Translations under genes and position numbers: made by a program
NCBI GenBank assembly: GCA_013334965.1
Contig: JAAXWO010000001.1
Location: 275,929 to 339,928, forward strand
Origin: Chlorobiaceae bacterium
Lineage (GTDB): Bacteria > Bacteroidota > Chlorobiia > Chlorobiales > Chlorobiaceae
Length of the DNA stretch: 64,000 nt
Direction of reading: 5' to 3'
The notes under the pieces: generated by a model
Seen by the model: only the letters and a program-made list of their open reading frames with translations
Told to the model about the DNA's origin: nothing
Databases searched by the model: none
In this document: one piece after another, positions 9,334-19,225 of the stretch
How the letters are laid out: each line of letters opens with the position of its first letter
Numbering within the stretch: the first letter of the stretch is position 1

Positions 9334-9792
9334 ATGAGAGACCATACGCCGAACTTCAAAATGCTCGAGCTTTCTGACGAAAGCAAGCAACTCGTCAGGG
9401 ACACGGTCACCCAGCTGCTCGAAAAGCTCGCGGGCGACGGTCAGCTCACTGCGGATGCCCGTCTTGAGTTCTGGGTGGAAATTCCCGGAGTGAAGCATCC
9501 CCGTGGAACCTTCAGGGGAGGTTGCCTCATGCCGGACAGCTATCTTTGCCTGTCGGACTGGTTCAAGGCCGGAAGTCCGACGATCGGGGCGTCCGAGCAT
9601 TATGCAGGCACCGCAAATCCCCTCGACGAGGCATGGAAAGACCTGCTCGACGAGCTCTATTACCAGTTGGAGATATTTACTTCGCTTGCCAGCAAAAACC
9701 AGGGCATCACCATTGAACTCTGGGCAGGAACAAGGGGCAGGCCGGAATGCGAGTGGCTCTATGCGGTTGACAGGAAGATTGAATTGCCTTAA
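9334..9792 (+). CDS. Conserved hypothetical protein
   Basis: A 152-residue soluble, acidic protein that I do not recognise. It has no signal peptide or membrane segment. Trp and Tyr are frequent in the middle and C-terminal part (LCLSDWFKAG, EAWKDLLDELYYQLEIF, TIELWAGTRG). Base composition and frame use match the neighbours, and the reading frame is uninterrupted, so it is likely real. It stands alone between the pabBC fusion (73 bases upstream) and a hairpin that separates it from the convergent nth gene. Confidence 0.6.
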   Translation: MRDHTPNFKMLELSDESKQLVRDTVTQLLEKLAGDGQLTADARLEFWVEIPGVKHPRGTFRGGCLMPDSYLCLSDWFKAGSPTIGASEHYAGTANPLDEAWKDLLDELYYQLEIFTSLASKNQGITIELWAGTRGRPECEWLYAVDRKIELP

Positions 9793-9820
9793 GGAGAAAA
9801 GAAAGGGAGCAAGCGGACAT

Positions 9821-9883
9821 AAAGGACCAAAGGGACTCAAGTGTTAAGAAAATTGAGGTCATTCAACTCCCTTTGGTCCCTTT
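9821..9883. terminator. Convergent hairpin built on GGACCAAAGGGA inverted repeat
   Basis: GGACCAAAGGGA at 9824-9835 is exactly complementary to TCCCTTTGGTCC at 9868-9879, and AAA/TTT extend the stem if C9880 is bulged. A second inner pair CTCAA/TTGAG (9836-9840, 9853-9857) lies in the loop. It lies between two converging genes, so a bidirectional terminator is the simplest reading. The left arm also belongs to a short run of GGAC-spaced units (GGACATAAA, GGACCAAA, GGGACTCAA) starting near 9815. Confidence 0.6.
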
Positions 9884-9884
9884 C

Positions 9885-10526
9885 TTAAAAAGTTTTCCCC
9901 TCGAACTCGCAGACCTCCCTGATCACACATGCCCCGCACTCCGGTTTTTTTGCCTTGCAGGTATATCGTCCGTGAAGCACCAGGAAGTGGTGGAATTTTA
10001 TTACCAGCTGTTCGGGGATGATCTTCATGAGGGCGGCTTCCGTCTCCTCCGGTTTGGTCGTATGGCACAGGCCGATACGGTTGGAAACCCTCTGGACGTG
10101 CGTGTCGACCGCCATTACGGGAGCCCCGAAGGCATTGCTCAAAACGACGTTGGCTGTTTTCCTCCCTACTCCGGGCAGGCTTTCCAGCGCCTCGCGCGAC
10201 CCGGGAACCTCGCCTCCGTATTCATCGACGAGCAGTCGACTGACGGCAAGTATGTTTTTTGCCTTGTTGTTGTAGTAGTTGATCGGCCTGATGATCGTTC
10301 TGATGTCGTCGACATCCATGCGGCTCATGCTTTCAGCGTCCGGAGCGGCCTTGAAGAGCATCGGCGTGAGCTGGTTGACCTTCCTGTCGGTGGCCTGGGC
10401 GGCCATGATGGTAGCTACGAGCAGCTGGAAGGGCGTCTCGTGGTGCAGCTCACATTTCGGTTCAGGCCACACGGTCGACAGCGCCTTGTCGATGAAGGCG
10501 ATTTTATTGCTTGCAGGTATATTCAT
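9885..10526 (-). CDS. nth: Endonuclease III
   Basis: Bifunctional DNA glycosylase/AP lyase for oxidised pyrimidines. From the chosen ATG it has 213 residues. The helix-hairpin-helix LPGVGRKTANVV holds the catalytic Lys, VDTHVQRVSNRIGL holds the catalytic Asp, and the C-terminal [4Fe-4S] loop has Cys spaced C-x6-C-x2-C-x5-C (CKAKKPECGACVIREVC). The open frame extends to 10607, but that would overlap nusB; starting at MNIPASNK leaves a 17-base gap and the usual length. It is the last gene of a smc-HAD-nusB-nth run on this strand. Confidence 0.95.
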   Translation of the reverse strand: MNIPASNKIAFIDKALSTVWPEPKCELHHETPFQLLVATIMAAQATDRKVNQLTPMLFKAAPDAESMSRMDVDDIRTIIRPINYYNNKAKNILAVSRLLVDEYGGEVPGSREALESLPGVGRKTANVVLSNAFGAPVMAVDTHVQRVSNRIGLCHTTKPEETEAALMKIIPEQLVIKFHHFLVLHGRYTCKAKKPECGACVIREVCEFEGKTF

Positions 10527-10543
10527 TGGCTGGAAGGCCGTTG

Positions 10544-11038
10544 TTACTGGTCGCTTTCTGTTTTCTGCAGCTTCGTTTCCGAATGGTCGATCAGGCCTCT
10601 TCCGCACTTCTGTACCCGACCTTCGGTTTTCAGGTCGTTGAAAATGGCATCAAGGATTCCGTTGACGAACTTGCTGCTCTTGTCGGTGCTGCTGAACTTT
10701 TTTGCGATCTCTATGGCTTCGTTGATCGAAACCTTCGGCGGAATGTCCTCGCAGTAGAGAATCTCGGCAAGAGCCATGCGAAGGATGTTCTTGTCGATGA
10801 TGGCGATGCGGCTCATGTCCCAGTTGAAGGTGTGCTTGGAGATGTAGCGGTCGATCTCCTCACGGTTTTTGACGATGCTGTTCACCAGGTGGTTGAAGAA
10901 CTTCATTGCGTTCGGATCGTCCATGATCTCCTTGGTCAGCAACCAATGTGATGCCGATTCGATGTCGACCTCCCTTAGTTCAAGCGTATAGAGCGCCTGA
11001 AGTATTTTTTCCCTGATCTGTCGTCTGTAGGTCTTCAT
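10544..11038 (-). CDS. nusB: Transcription antitermination factor NusB
   Basis: NusB binds boxA RNA with S10 (NusE) in antitermination and rRNA transcription. The 164-residue all-helical product begins [16 protein letters not shown] and contains [32 protein letters not shown] followed by [17 protein letters not shown], the most conserved NusB region. The C-terminal ~25 residues ([15 protein letters not shown] onward) are an extra charged tail. It lies 9 bases after the HAD gene and 17 bases before nth on the same strand. Confidence 0.95.
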   Translation of the reverse strand: MKTYRRQIREKILQALYTLELREVDIESASHWLLTKEIMDDPNAMKFFNHLVNSIVKNREEIDRYISKHTFNWDMSRIAIIDKNILRMALAEILYCEDIPPKVSINEAIEIAKKFSSTDKSSKFVNGILDAIFNDLKTEGRVQKCGRGLIDHSETKLQKTESDQ

Positions 11039-11047
11039 GATGCGAAA

Positions 11048-11749
11048 TTAAGAGTGTTGTGTTGTAAGGATCTCGGTGACGACGTCACCGGTCGCAGCAA
11101 AATTTTTGAAAAGGACGGCTGGTTTGTGTGCTGCCAGCTCTTCCATGCTGAAATTGCCTGTCGCCACGGCGATACAACGGGCGTCGAGAACACGTGCACA
11201 TCTGATGTCGTGTTCTGTGTCGCCGATTATAACGATATCCGTTGGTGAAAAGTTTGTGCCGGTCATGCGGCGGGCGCGTTCGAGCGCAATGCGGGGGAGG
11301 TCGGTTCGTTCAAAGGCGTCGTCGGCGAAAGCACCGAAAGGGAAGTAGTGGTCGATCGCAGGCAGCTTGAGTTTATGGCGACCGGAGGCTTCGAAGTTGC
11401 CGGTGAGGAGTCCGAGCAGGATTTCAGAACGTTTCGAGAGTTCGTCAAGCAGCTCGCGTACCCCTTCGAGCAGGGTGATGTCGGATGGCCTGGCCCTTTC
11501 GCGGAACAGTTCGACATAGACATCTTTTGCCCTGTCGAATTTTTCGGCGATTTCATGGCGTTCGAGCCCGGCGTTGCCGAGCACCTCGTAGATGATTGCA
11601 CCGTCCATTTTCCCGGAAAAATCGTGACGGCCGGTGCTCCCTTCGGTGCCGTATACTTCGATGAGTGCGTCGGCAAGGACGCGTCGGTTGACGCTCCCGA
11701 CCTTGACGAGGGTTCCATCGATGTCAAACAGAACAAGTTTGCGATGCAT
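11048..11749 (-). CDS. HAD-superfamily phosphatase (phosphoglycolate phosphatase-like)
   Basis: A 233-residue HAD hydrolase. Motif I is LVLFDIDGTLVKVG at the N terminus with the nucleophile Asp and second Asp, motif II is GLLTGN, motif III Lys is not in an obvious canonical position, and motif IV is VIIGDTEHDIRCA. A helical cap domain lies between motifs I and II. The substrate cannot be predicted; phosphoglycolate or another small phosphate ester is plausible. Only 2 bases separate it from the smc stop, so it is almost certainly expressed with smc. Confidence 0.85.
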   Translation of the reverse strand: MHRKLVLFDIDGTLVKVGSVNRRVLADALIEVYGTEGSTGRHDFSGKMDGAIIYEVLGNAGLERHEIAEKFDRAKDVYVELFRERARPSDITLLEGVRELLDELSKRSEILLGLLTGNFEASGRHKLKLPAIDHYFPFGAFADDAFERTDLPRIALERARRMTGTNFSPTDIVIIGDTEHDIRCARVLDARCIAVATGNFSMEELAAHKPAVLFKNFAATGDVVTEILTTQHS

Positions 11750-11751
11750 TA

Positions 11752-14700
11752 TCAGGCTGCTACCTCTTCAGAACGTGCTTTTTCTATTTTCACGGGAATG
11801 AGTTTCGATACCCCTTCCTCTTCCATCGTGACGCCGTAAAGCGCCTGGCACGAGGCCATGCTCTTTTTGTTGTGCGTAACGATAATAAATTGAGTGTTAT
11901 TCTCAAATTTTTTAAGGAGCTTAATAAACCGGCCGACATTTGCGTCGTCGAGCGGAGCGTCGACTTCGTCCAGAATGCAGAACGGGCTCGGCTTGACCAG
12001 GTAGATGGCAAAAAGCAGCGAAAGGGCTGTCAGTGCCTTCTCCCCGCCACTGAGCTGCTCGATGGCCAACGGTTTTTTACCCCTCGGTTTGGCCACGATT
12101 TCAATGCGTGCTTCGAGCGGGTCTTCATCGGTATGGATCAGCAGGTCGACCTCGTCTTCCGGATCGAAAAGGTCATGGAATATCCTGATGAAGTTTTTCC
12201 TGACCTCGACGAAGGTCTCCTGGAATTTTTCAAGGGCCGTCCGGTTAATCTCCTCGATCGTCTCCCTGAGCTGCAGCTCGGCGCTCACCAGATCCTCTTT
12301 CTGCGCCGAAAGGAAATCGAGTCGCTCCTTCTCGCTGTCGTACTCCTCCATGGCGAGCTCGTTGATGGCGCCGAACTGCTCGCGTTGCTTCTGAAGGTAT
12401 TCGAGCCTCTCCCTCGACTTCAACGGTTCGAACCCTTCCGGCATCAGCGACGGCATCCTTTCGAGTTCGATGCCGTAACGCTCCATGACCGTCGTCTGGA
12501 GATGGACGATCTCCTGTTCGAGCCTGGTCTTCCTGTTGCCGAACTCGAAGAGCATCTGCTGCGAGATGTCGTGTTTGCGTCTCAGGTCCCTCAGATTTGC
12601 AAGCGCGTCGTGGTTTCTCGCCTGCAGGTCGCGATATGATGATTCCAGTTCGTTCAGCGCCTGCTGCTGCCTGGCCGAGGCGATCATCACGTTTTCGTGT
12701 TCGGCGGTCGTTTCGGCGATCAATGAGCCCAATGCTGCGATCTCCTTTTCCGCAGAGTCGACCTGGTTCTGCATCGATGCCAGCTCCTCGCTGAGCGTTG
12801 CGATGACCTGACGGCAGGAACCAGTCCTGAAGCCGTGTTTTTCGAGTTCGAGCTGTGCATCACGGTACCGGCCTTGCTGGGCCTGGACTTCAGCGTTCAT
12901 GGCCTTGATGCGATCCTCTTCTTTCGAAAGGGCATCCTGCATCGCAGTAAGCCTTTTCTGGGATGCAGCCGAATCCTCCTCGCGTCGAAGCAGTTCCGGC
13001 TGTATGCGTTCCAGTTCGCTTTCAACTCCCTGTATCGACGCCTTGACCGTTACCGCCTCTTCATCGGTACGTCTTACCTGGTCTGTTCCTGATCGCTCCT
13101 CGGCATCCAGCCTGGCAAGTTTTTTTTCGAGGGAGCCGATCTCCTGCTCAATCATGGTCGCCGATCTTTTTGCCTCGTCGGTGCGGATGGCGTCAAGCTC
13201 CTTTTTCATGGCGATGAGCGACGTCTCCGTCTCCACGATCGACGCAGCGACCACTTTCAACTTTTTCTGCAGCTGGTCACGCTCGGCCTTTTTGCCGAGC
13301 CGGAGCCCTTCGCTGCCTTTTGCGCTGCCTCCGAACAACAGCCCGCGATTGGTGAACTTTTCTCCTTCAGAGGTGATGAACAGCGCTTCAGGGTGTTTCG
13401 AGGCAAGCCTTTCCGCCGTCGCCAGGTCCGGTACGATGTAACTGAGATGCAGCAGGAGGTGGAGCGCTTGCGAAAGCTCTTCCGGAGCGCTGACAACGTC
13501 TACACTCCTCAGCGCCTCTTCGATTTCAGGATAATCGGCACTGCTTGAGAGATTGACCAGGTCGAGAACCAGGAAATTGACTTTGCCTTTATCTGCTCTG
13601 GTCAGGCTAGATACAGCTCCCTTTGCTTCATCGAGGTTCCTGCAGATGTAGTATCCGAGGCTTTCACCGAAGGCGGCGTTGACAGCCTTCTTGTGTGCTC
13701 CCTGCAGTGAGAGCAGGTCAGACAGGCACCCAAGGCCAGGTTTGCCGTCCCGGTGTTTTTCAAGGAACGCGACCCCTTCGGGCAGCCCTTCGAACTTTTC
13801 AAGGATCGAGTTGCACAGGATCACCTGGTTGTTCAGGTGGTTGTGCTCGCCGCGGAGTGACAGCAGTTGCTCCTTGCCCGTTTCCATCTTTTCTGCAATG
13901 CCGCCCTTGAGGTCGGCAAGGCGCTTTTCCTCCTGCCTGAAGGATTCGAGTGCGGCCCGTTTCTCCTTGATCTGGCCTGCTGTTCGATGGCGTTCGGGCT
14001 CGGCCTGTTCCAGAGATGACTCCAGTTCGAGTTTTCTCTGTTCAAGCCTCGATACAGAGCCGTCCAGATGCTCTTTTCTGGTCTTCAGCGACTGGCGCGA
14101 CAGGCTGAGGGAGTTGAGCGATTTCTGGAGCTCTGCCGCCTTCTGACGTTCGTCCTGAAGCGCCCGGCGGCTTTCGTCGAGCGATGCATTCAGCGACTCC
14201 TGCTGTTTTTTCAACCGTTCGAACCCTTCAAGGCGGGAGGCGCAGGCTTCTGCAAGAGGCGTATGCTGTTCGGAAAGTTCTTCGGCCAGCCTCTGCTGTT
14301 CGATGCGTTTACGACTTTTTTCGGCGATCGAGTGGTTGAGGCGATCGATGGAAAGCAGGAGGTTTTTCTGCTTTTCCTGATGCTGGAGCAGCTGTTTTTC
14401 GAGAGTGTGGAGGATGCTGTTGGTGGCGTTCAGTTCCTTCTGATCTTCAGCAAGCCTCCTCTCCATGTTGAGCTGCTGCAGCTCGGCCTCCTGGTGTGCG
14501 CTGTCCAGGCCAGCGATCATCGCCGCGAGTTCATGGCCCTGTCGCTCTTCGCCCTCAATGGATTCGAGCAGCGGCTGGAGCTTTTCCAGATGCTCACCCA
14601 TGACGATGCCTGAAAGGGTCAGGTCGAGCGATTTCAGCTCCTCCCTGATCTCCTTGAGCCTTTCGGCCTTTTTAACCTGCTGCCTGAGCACGCGAACCTT

Positions 14701-15300
14701 CTTTTCGACCTCGGCGAGCACGTCGTCGACCCTTGCCAGGTCGCGTGCAGTGCTTTCGAGCTGTCGGAAGGTCTGCTTTCGGCGCTGCTTGTACCTGGTG
14801 ATGCCTGCCGCCTCCTCAAAAAGCTTCAGACGTTCTTCGCTTTTGTTGCTGATGATCTCTTCGATCATTTTCAGCTCAATCACCGAGTAGGCATCGCTTC
14901 CCATGCCGGTATCTGCAAACAGGTCGAGGATATCCTTGAGCCTGCATTGCACCATGTTCAGCAGATAGTCGCTGTCGCCGTTGCGGTAGAGACGGCGGGT
15001 GACCGTGACCTCGGTATACTCCGTCGGCAGGACGTTGCGGGTGTTCTGGATGGTGATGGAAACCTCGGTAAAGCTGAGGGGCTTGAGGCTCTTGGTGCCG
15101 TTGAAGATGATGCTCTCCATTTTCGGGGAGCGGAGGAGCATCGATTTCTGCTCTCCAAGCACCCAGCGAATGGCGTCGACGACATTGGTTTTGCCGCATC
15201 CGTTCGGGCCGACGATAGCCGTGAGACCCTTATCGAAGGAGATCCTGACCCTGTGGGCAAAGCTTTTGAAGCCAAAGAGCTCGATTTTCGACAGATACAT
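11752..15300 (-). CDS. smc: Chromosome segregation protein SMC
   Basis: A full-length 1182-residue condensin ATPase. The N-terminal head has Walker A GPNGCGKTNVVDAIRWVLGE; two long coiled-coil arms rich in Glu, Lys, Gln and Leu flank a Gly-rich hinge around residues 490-640 (GLPEGVAFLEKH, FGESLGYYICRNLDEA). The C-terminal head has the signature LSGGEKALTALSLLFAI and Walker B FCILDEVDAPLDDAN. It is the first gene of a minus-strand run that continues into the HAD, nusB and nth genes. Its partner gene scpB is at the left end of the window. Confidence 0.97.
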   Translation of the reverse strand: MYLSKIELFGFKSFAHRVRISFDKGLTAIVGPNGCGKTNVVDAIRWVLGEQKSMLLRSPKMESIIFNGTKSLKPLSFTEVSITIQNTRNVLPTEYTEVTVTRRLYRNGDSDYLLNMVQCRLKDILDLFADTGMGSDAYSVIELKMIEEIISNKSEERLKLFEEAAGITRYKQRRKQTFRQLESTARDLARVDDVLAEVEKKVRVLRQQVKKAERLKEIREELKSLDLTLSGIVMGEHLEKLQPLLESIEGEERQGHELAAMIAGLDSAHQEAELQQLNMERRLAEDQKELNATNSILHTLEKQLLQHQEKQKNLLLSIDRLNHSIAEKSRKRIEQQRLAEELSEQHTPLAEACASRLEGFERLKKQQESLNASLDESRRALQDERQKAAELQKSLNSLSLSRQSLKTRKEHLDGSVSRLEQRKLELESSLEQAEPERHRTAGQIKEKRAALESFRQEEKRLADLKGGIAEKMETGKEQLLSLRGEHNHLNNQVILCNSILEKFEGLPEGVAFLEKHRDGKPGLGCLSDLLSLQGAHKKAVNAAFGESLGYYICRNLDEAKGAVSSLTRADKGKVNFLVLDLVNLSSSADYPEIEEALRSVDVVSAPEELSQALHLLLHLSYIVPDLATAERLASKHPEALFITSEGEKFTNRGLLFGGSAKGSEGLRLGKKAERDQLQKKLKVVAASIVETETSLIAMKKELDAIRTDEAKRSATMIEQEIGSLEKKLARLDAEERSGTDQVRRTDEEAVTVKASIQGVESELERIQPELLRREEDSAASQKRLTAMQDALSKEEDRIKAMNAEVQAQQGRYRDAQLELEKHGFRTGSCRQVIATLSEELASMQNQVDSAEKEIAALGSLIAETTAEHENVMIASARQQQALNELESSYRDLQARNHDALANLRDLRRKHDISQQMLFEFGNRKTRLEQEIVHLQTTVMERYGIELERMPSLMPEGFEPLKSRERLEYLQKQREQFGAINELAMEEYDSEKERLDFLSAQKEDLVSAELQLRETIEEINRTALEKFQETFVEVRKNFIRIFHDLFDPEDEVDLLIHTDEDPLEARIEIVAKPRGKKPLAIEQLSGGEKALTALSLLFAIYLVKPSPFCILDEVDAPLDDANVGRFIKLLKKFENNTQFIIVTHNKKSMASCQALYGVTMEEEGVSKLIPVKIEKARSEEVAA

Positions 15301-15423
15301 GAACAGGAAGTTAACGGTCAGCGACAGAACAATATGGATCTCCGGAAGGGGTGATCCGGCAATCGAAAAAAGGTTAAAACATAATTTAACAAAAAAACGA
15401 CGAACGGGGCAATACCTTCAATA

Positions 15424-16365
15424 TTACAGCATCTCCTCCATGGCGTCGCGCATGGCGAGGATGATCGATCGGGCATTGATGGCCGCTTCGACGTCATGAA
15501 CCCTTATGATGTCGGCGCCTTTCATCAGCGCAACGGTGTTCGCGCTGATGGTCGCGTTCAGGCGTCGGGAGGGTGATGGGATTTTTTCGCCGCATTTCCT
15601 GATGGCCTGGCCGAGGAACGACTTCCTGGAGAGTCCGGCAAGCACCGGAAAGCCAAGGGCGTGAAGCTCGTCGAGGCGGCCGAGCAGCTGAAAGTTTTCC
15701 GCTACGCTTTTGCCGAACCCCAATCCCGGATCGACCATGATGGAGCTGATGCCATGTCTACCGGCGATTTCAGCCGAGCGTCCGAGAAAGTCGATCACCT
15801 CCTGTACGATGTCGCGCTCAAGGGTTCCGGTATCCTGGCTCCACTGAAGGCTGCCAGGCCTGGTCGGCGTATGCATAAGCACGACGCCGCAGCGATGCCT
15901 GCCGCAGACTTCAGGCATCTCGGGATCGAAGGAGAGGCCTGAAATGTCGTTGATGATGTTCGCCCCGGCCTGGAGCGCCTTTTCGGCAACCTCCGCCTTG
16001 TAGGTGTCTGCGGAGATCAGCACATCGCTGTGCTTGCGGAGGAGTTCGATAAACGGGATGATCCTGCGGATCTCTTCACCGGAGCTGACATAAGCAGCGC
16101 CCGGCCGGGTCGATTCGCCGCCTACGTCGATGATCTCCGCGCCAATGCTCACCATCTCCAGCGCGGCCTGGAGCGCTCTTTTCAGATCGGTATCCTCCTT
16201 CTCCCTGGTATAGGTCCCGCCATCAAAAAAGGAGTCGGGCGTCAGGTTCACGATACCCATTATGGCTGGTCTTGCCGAAAGGTCGAGAATGGTTCCCGAG
16301 CAGTCCAGCCTGAATCGGTTATTGTTGATTGATGAGTCACTCATATGGTTTAAATCGAATCTCAT
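15424..16365 (-). CDS. folP: Dihydropteroate synthase
   Basis: Condenses p-aminobenzoate with dihydropterin pyrophosphate in folate synthesis. The TIM-barrel signatures are MGIVNLTPDSFFDGG, DVGGESTRPGA, NDISG, and MVDPGLGFGKS. The open frame reaches 16536, well inside the upstream protease gene. The start chosen at 16365 gives an ATGA overlap with that gene's stop and 313 residues; MSDSS at 16344 is an equally possible start and gives a more typical length. Neither has a strong ribosome-binding site. Confidence 0.93.
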   Translation of the reverse strand: MRFDLNHMSDSSINNNRFRLDCSGTILDLSARPAIMGIVNLTPDSFFDGGTYTREKEDTDLKRALQAALEMVSIGAEIIDVGGESTRPGAAYVSSGEEIRRIIPFIELLRKHSDVLISADTYKAEVAEKALQAGANIINDISGLSFDPEMPEVCGRHRCGVVLMHTPTRPGSLQWSQDTGTLERDIVQEVIDFLGRSAEIAGRHGISSIMVDPGLGFGKSVAENFQLLGRLDELHALGFPVLAGLSRKSFLGQAIRKCGEKIPSPSRRLNATISANTVALMKGADIIRVHDVEAAINARSIILAMRDAMEEML

Positions 16366-17387
16366 TTGGTGCCGAACGGCACGGGTGTGAATGTCAGGAT
16401 GAAAATGGCTATGCACAACCATCCGGTTATCATTCTCCTTGCCGACAGCGGAAGATCGTTTCCCGCCTGGGGGTGCCTGCTCCCGATCAACCGGCTCAGG
16501 ATGAAGGCCCAGAGGAGCCATCCCGACCAGGACCATCGGAGCAGAAGCTCCGGTACATGAAGGTTGGAGCCGGGCATGATCAACGGCAGGAGTCCTTCAA
16601 TGAAGGAGGGCGATCCGAGAACGGTGATGAAGAGCAGGAACAATCCGGCGATTTTTTTGTGCTTCTGCCTGCCGAACATCGCATAGATGACATGACCGCC
16701 GTCAAGCTGACCAACCGGAAGCAGGTTCAGGGCGGTAACGAAACACGCGAGCCACCCGGTGAACAGGAACGGGTAATGGTACATCTCTGTCATCGGCGGC
16801 AGCTCCTTCGGTGCGATGACAGTTTCGAAAAGCATGTAGATCAGGTTTTTGCCAAGGTAGAGCGTTCCCGGTTGAGCAGCGGGAACGACTCCTTCAGCAA
16901 GGTATTCCGGATGAATGGAAAAGATGTACCCTGCAGGCGGCAGGTTCAGGAAGCCATAGAGGAGCAAACCGAACGCCACGGCAAAACCGGCCAGCGGGCC
17001 GGATGCTCCAGTATCGAAGAGCGCTTTGCGGCTCGTGATCGGCTCCTTGATGTTGATGACTGCTCCCATGGTTCCGATGCTCATGAGGAACGGCAGCGGC
17101 GGCAACGGAATGTAGTAGGGCAGGGTCGCCCTGATACGATGACGAAGCGCAGCAAAAAAATGACCGAATTCATGAACGGTCAGGAACGCGATGAGCGAGA
17201 ACGAGTAGGGAATCCCATCCTTCAGTGAACCCAGGAAAGCCAGTATGCTCTCAAAGCGAGGCGGACGGCCGATCCAGATCGTTCCTGCCCAGGTTGTGCA
17301 GAACAGGGTAAGGATGAACAGCAGGATATGGAGGGGATAGTTCCTGCCCGTCCGGGTGGTTTTGTTGGGGGACGGCAAATCATGCAT
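16362..17387 (-). CDS. Site-2 protease (M50) family membrane metalloprotease
   Basis: A 341-residue integral membrane protein with about six to seven hydrophobic segments. The zinc site is HEFGH in FLTVHEFGHFFAALRH (around residue 72), and the second metal motif is NLLPVGQLDGGH. These are the hallmarks of intramembrane M50 proteases, here of the short type without a PDZ domain; the GASGPLAGF loop is also typical of the group. Its natural substrate is unknown; such proteases often cut anti-sigma factors. The stop overlaps folP by 4 bases. Confidence 0.88.
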   Translation of the reverse strand: MHDLPSPNKTTRTGRNYPLHILLFILTLFCTTWAGTIWIGRPPRFESILAFLGSLKDGIPYSFSLIAFLTVHEFGHFFAALRHRIRATLPYYIPLPPLPFLMSIGTMGAVINIKEPITSRKALFDTGASGPLAGFAVAFGLLLYGFLNLPPAGYIFSIHPEYLAEGVVPAAQPGTLYLGKNLIYMLFETVIAPKELPPMTEMYHYPFLFTGWLACFVTALNLLPVGQLDGGHVIYAMFGRQKHKKIAGLFLLFITVLGSPSFIEGLLPLIMPGSNLHVPELLLRWSWSGWLLWAFILSRLIGSRHPQAGNDLPLSARRMITGWLCIAIFILTFTPVPFGTK

Positions 17388-17464
17388 TGTTTCTGGGCCT
17401 TGAAGCCCGGGTCGGTTGCGGAATTGCTTCGACGTTGTCAGTCAAAGGAGCGGGAAGATGCATT

Positions 17465-17493
17465 TGCCGGGCCGCTGAAGCGGCGACCCGGCA
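17465..17493 (-). terminator. Possible hairpin terminator
   Basis: TGCCGGG (17465-17471) pairs with CCCGGCA (17487-17493) and the inner CCGCT/AGCGG also pair. It lies just past the stop of the heme-binding protein gene on the minus strand. There is no clear U tract, so it may act only as an RNA-stabilising hairpin. Confidence 0.4.
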
Positions 17494-17510
17494 GAAATGG
17501 TCGGTAGGGC

Positions 17511-17966
17511 TTAGCGCACATCCTTTTTTTGTTCATTTTCCTTGTCGCCGAAGGTGGCAACGAGTCCTTTGACCAGCTCCTCCTTTTCTGAAGCGTTCAG
17601 CTTCGCTTCGGGATGGGCCGGCAGGTAAAACCATGGAGGCATTTTACCGGATCTGGTTTCAGGAGCCGCATCCTCGCCTTCGTTCTTTCCGGGGCGTCCC
17701 CATTCGGAAACATTGAATTTGCTTCGCCCTACCTTGACGTCAAGGCTCAGTACCCATGAAAGCGGCGCCACATTACTGTACCATGGCCAGACGGTTTCGT
17801 TCGAATGGCAATCTTTACAGGCCCTGTTGAAGAGCTCTTCCGTCCGGGCGCTGTCCCAATTGGGCTTGCCCGTCGCCGGTGGATTCGTATGGTTGCGTCC
17901 GATAGGCAGCAACTGGATAAGGACAAGTACCGCCACGACCACAACAACTGCTTTGCCGATTTTCAT
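17511..17966 (-). CDS. Heme-binding domain protein, periplasmic c-type
   Basis: A 151-residue protein with one N-terminal membrane anchor/signal ([18 protein letters not shown]). The mature part has a single CKDCH heme-attachment motif within [23 protein letters not shown], the signature of the Haem_bd family, and ends in a Lys/Glu-rich tail. It is probably a periplasmic monoheme protein, but electron partners are not evident. The frame extends upstream to 18077; ATG 17966 is preferred because GGAG stands about 10 bases before it and the signal then starts at residue 1. Confidence 0.82.
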   Translation of the reverse strand: MKIGKAVVVVVAVLVLIQLLPIGRNHTNPPATGKPNWDSARTEELFNRACKDCHSNETVWPWYSNVAPLSWVLSLDVKVGRSKFNVSEWGRPGKNEGEDAAPETRSGKMPPWFYLPAHPEAKLNASEKEELVKGLVATFGDKENEQKKDVR

Positions 17967-18090
17967 GGGCAACTTCTCCGTTAAGTTTTGACTGAAAAAG
18001 CCAGGCATCTTATCTGCAAATTTAAAATCTTTATCAAGCTTTACCAATCGTGGCCCGGGAAGCGGTTGTTGACGCAAGTGGAGACATCGT

Positions 18091-19002
18091 TCAACGGTCG
18101 TATTTATTCAGTTTTACCTGCAGGAGCGTAAGCGGCCATGAACACTCCACGCGGTGTCCGGTCTCTCTTGTGGCGACATCGGCGATGATGCCGAGTTCCA
18201 GTTCTGAATAAAATTTCCTGGCTGATGTCAGACCGTCCATGGTAAAGGCCCCTATCCCTTGCATGCTTGCCACCAGCGGTACGCCTCCGACCAGAAGCAG
18301 GCTTCGGTATCCGTCGATGCCGACGAATGCCGAAGCGCCGATTGCCTTGGCCCCTGCGATCATCAGCGCCAGCTGTCCTGGGGAGAAGTGGTGCATGCTC
18401 TGGGATATCACGACCATGTCGACAGAGCCCTTTTCCACGCCTTCGTAATCGAACGCGTTCAGATTTCTGAAACTGACCGGAAGCTGCCGGTCAGCGGCAA
18501 TCCGGTTCCCTTCGCTGACGGTCTCCTGAACGATGTCCGATGCGGTGACGACGATGTCGATCCCGCTTTTCGCCGCCTGTCCTGCCAGGGCGAATGCAAG
18601 TCCGCCCGACCCGGATGCAAGTTCGAGTATCCTGACGGGGGCCCGGCCTTGGCGAAGTTCGCCGATGATCGGCAGGAGCAGGCTTACCTGGTGGTCATAA
18701 GATTGAGTCATCAGGTTCATCCTGTCCAACGCCCTTATCCATTCGAGCTTTTCAGTTCCGTCGGTCGAAGCGGCGTCCATATTTTCGATCTCCCTTGTCC
18801 TGATGGCCCGGTCGATCATCTCGGGCATGAGAAACCCTGGCCCCAGCTCCCTGGAGGCATCGAGCCGTTCTGCCAGGAATCGCTCAATGAAATTGTTGGT
18901 GATTGTTTCAAGTTCAGTCGGCGAACTCCATTGCGGAGGGAATTCGCCTCGTGACCGGAGGTTGTCGAGCGCCTTGTAGCCGGCTGTTCTGAGCTGGATC
19001 AT
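18091..19002 (-). CDS. SAM-dependent class I methyltransferase
   Basis: A 303-residue soluble protein. Residues about 125-250 form a Rossmann-like methyltransferase core: [17 protein letters not shown] is motif [13 protein letters not shown] motif II, and [21 protein letters not shown] the region around motif IV. The N-terminal ~115 residues are helical and not recognised. The substrate is unknown; the motif set resembles small-molecule methyltransferases. It ends 125 bases upstream of the heme-binding gene on the same strand and is divergent from the Rrf2 operon. Confidence 0.8.
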   Translation of the reverse strand: MIQLRTAGYKALDNLRSRGEFPPQWSSPTELETITNNFIERFLAERLDASRELGPGFLMPEMIDRAIRTREIENMDAASTDGTEKLEWIRALDRMNLMTQSYDHQVSLLLPIIGELRQGRAPVRILELASGSGGLAFALAGQAAKSGIDIVVTASDIVQETVSEGNRIAADRQLPVSFRNLNAFDYEGVEKGSVDMVVISQSMHHFSPGQLALMIAGAKAIGASAFVGIDGYRSLLLVGGVPLVASMQGIGAFTMDGLTSARKFYSELELGIIADVATRETGHRVECSWPLTLLQVKLNKYDR

Positions 19003-19225
19003 CTTTAATCAGGTTTTGGCCTGAACTGCCGGCCGGGTGACAAATTCAATGCATGACCGTTTTAAAAAGCTTGTTTAATCTCGGGTCAGAAGATGAAAAG
19101 TAGTTGTTCCACTGCAATATACAGGAGATTGAATGGTTTGCAGAGGCTTCTTGGGGAGGCTGAGAATTTTTTTCATGAAAAAGAAAATCCGGGAATTTTC
19201 TGAAAAGGTTTTTGATTCTTATTAA

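Noticed and set aside
9873-10757. 294-codon plus-strand frame
   Set aside because: Antisense to nth and nusB, whose catalytic motifs are intact; no recognisable product.
11872-12639. 255-codon plus-strand frame inside smc
   Set aside because: Shadow of the smc coding strand; smc is full length.
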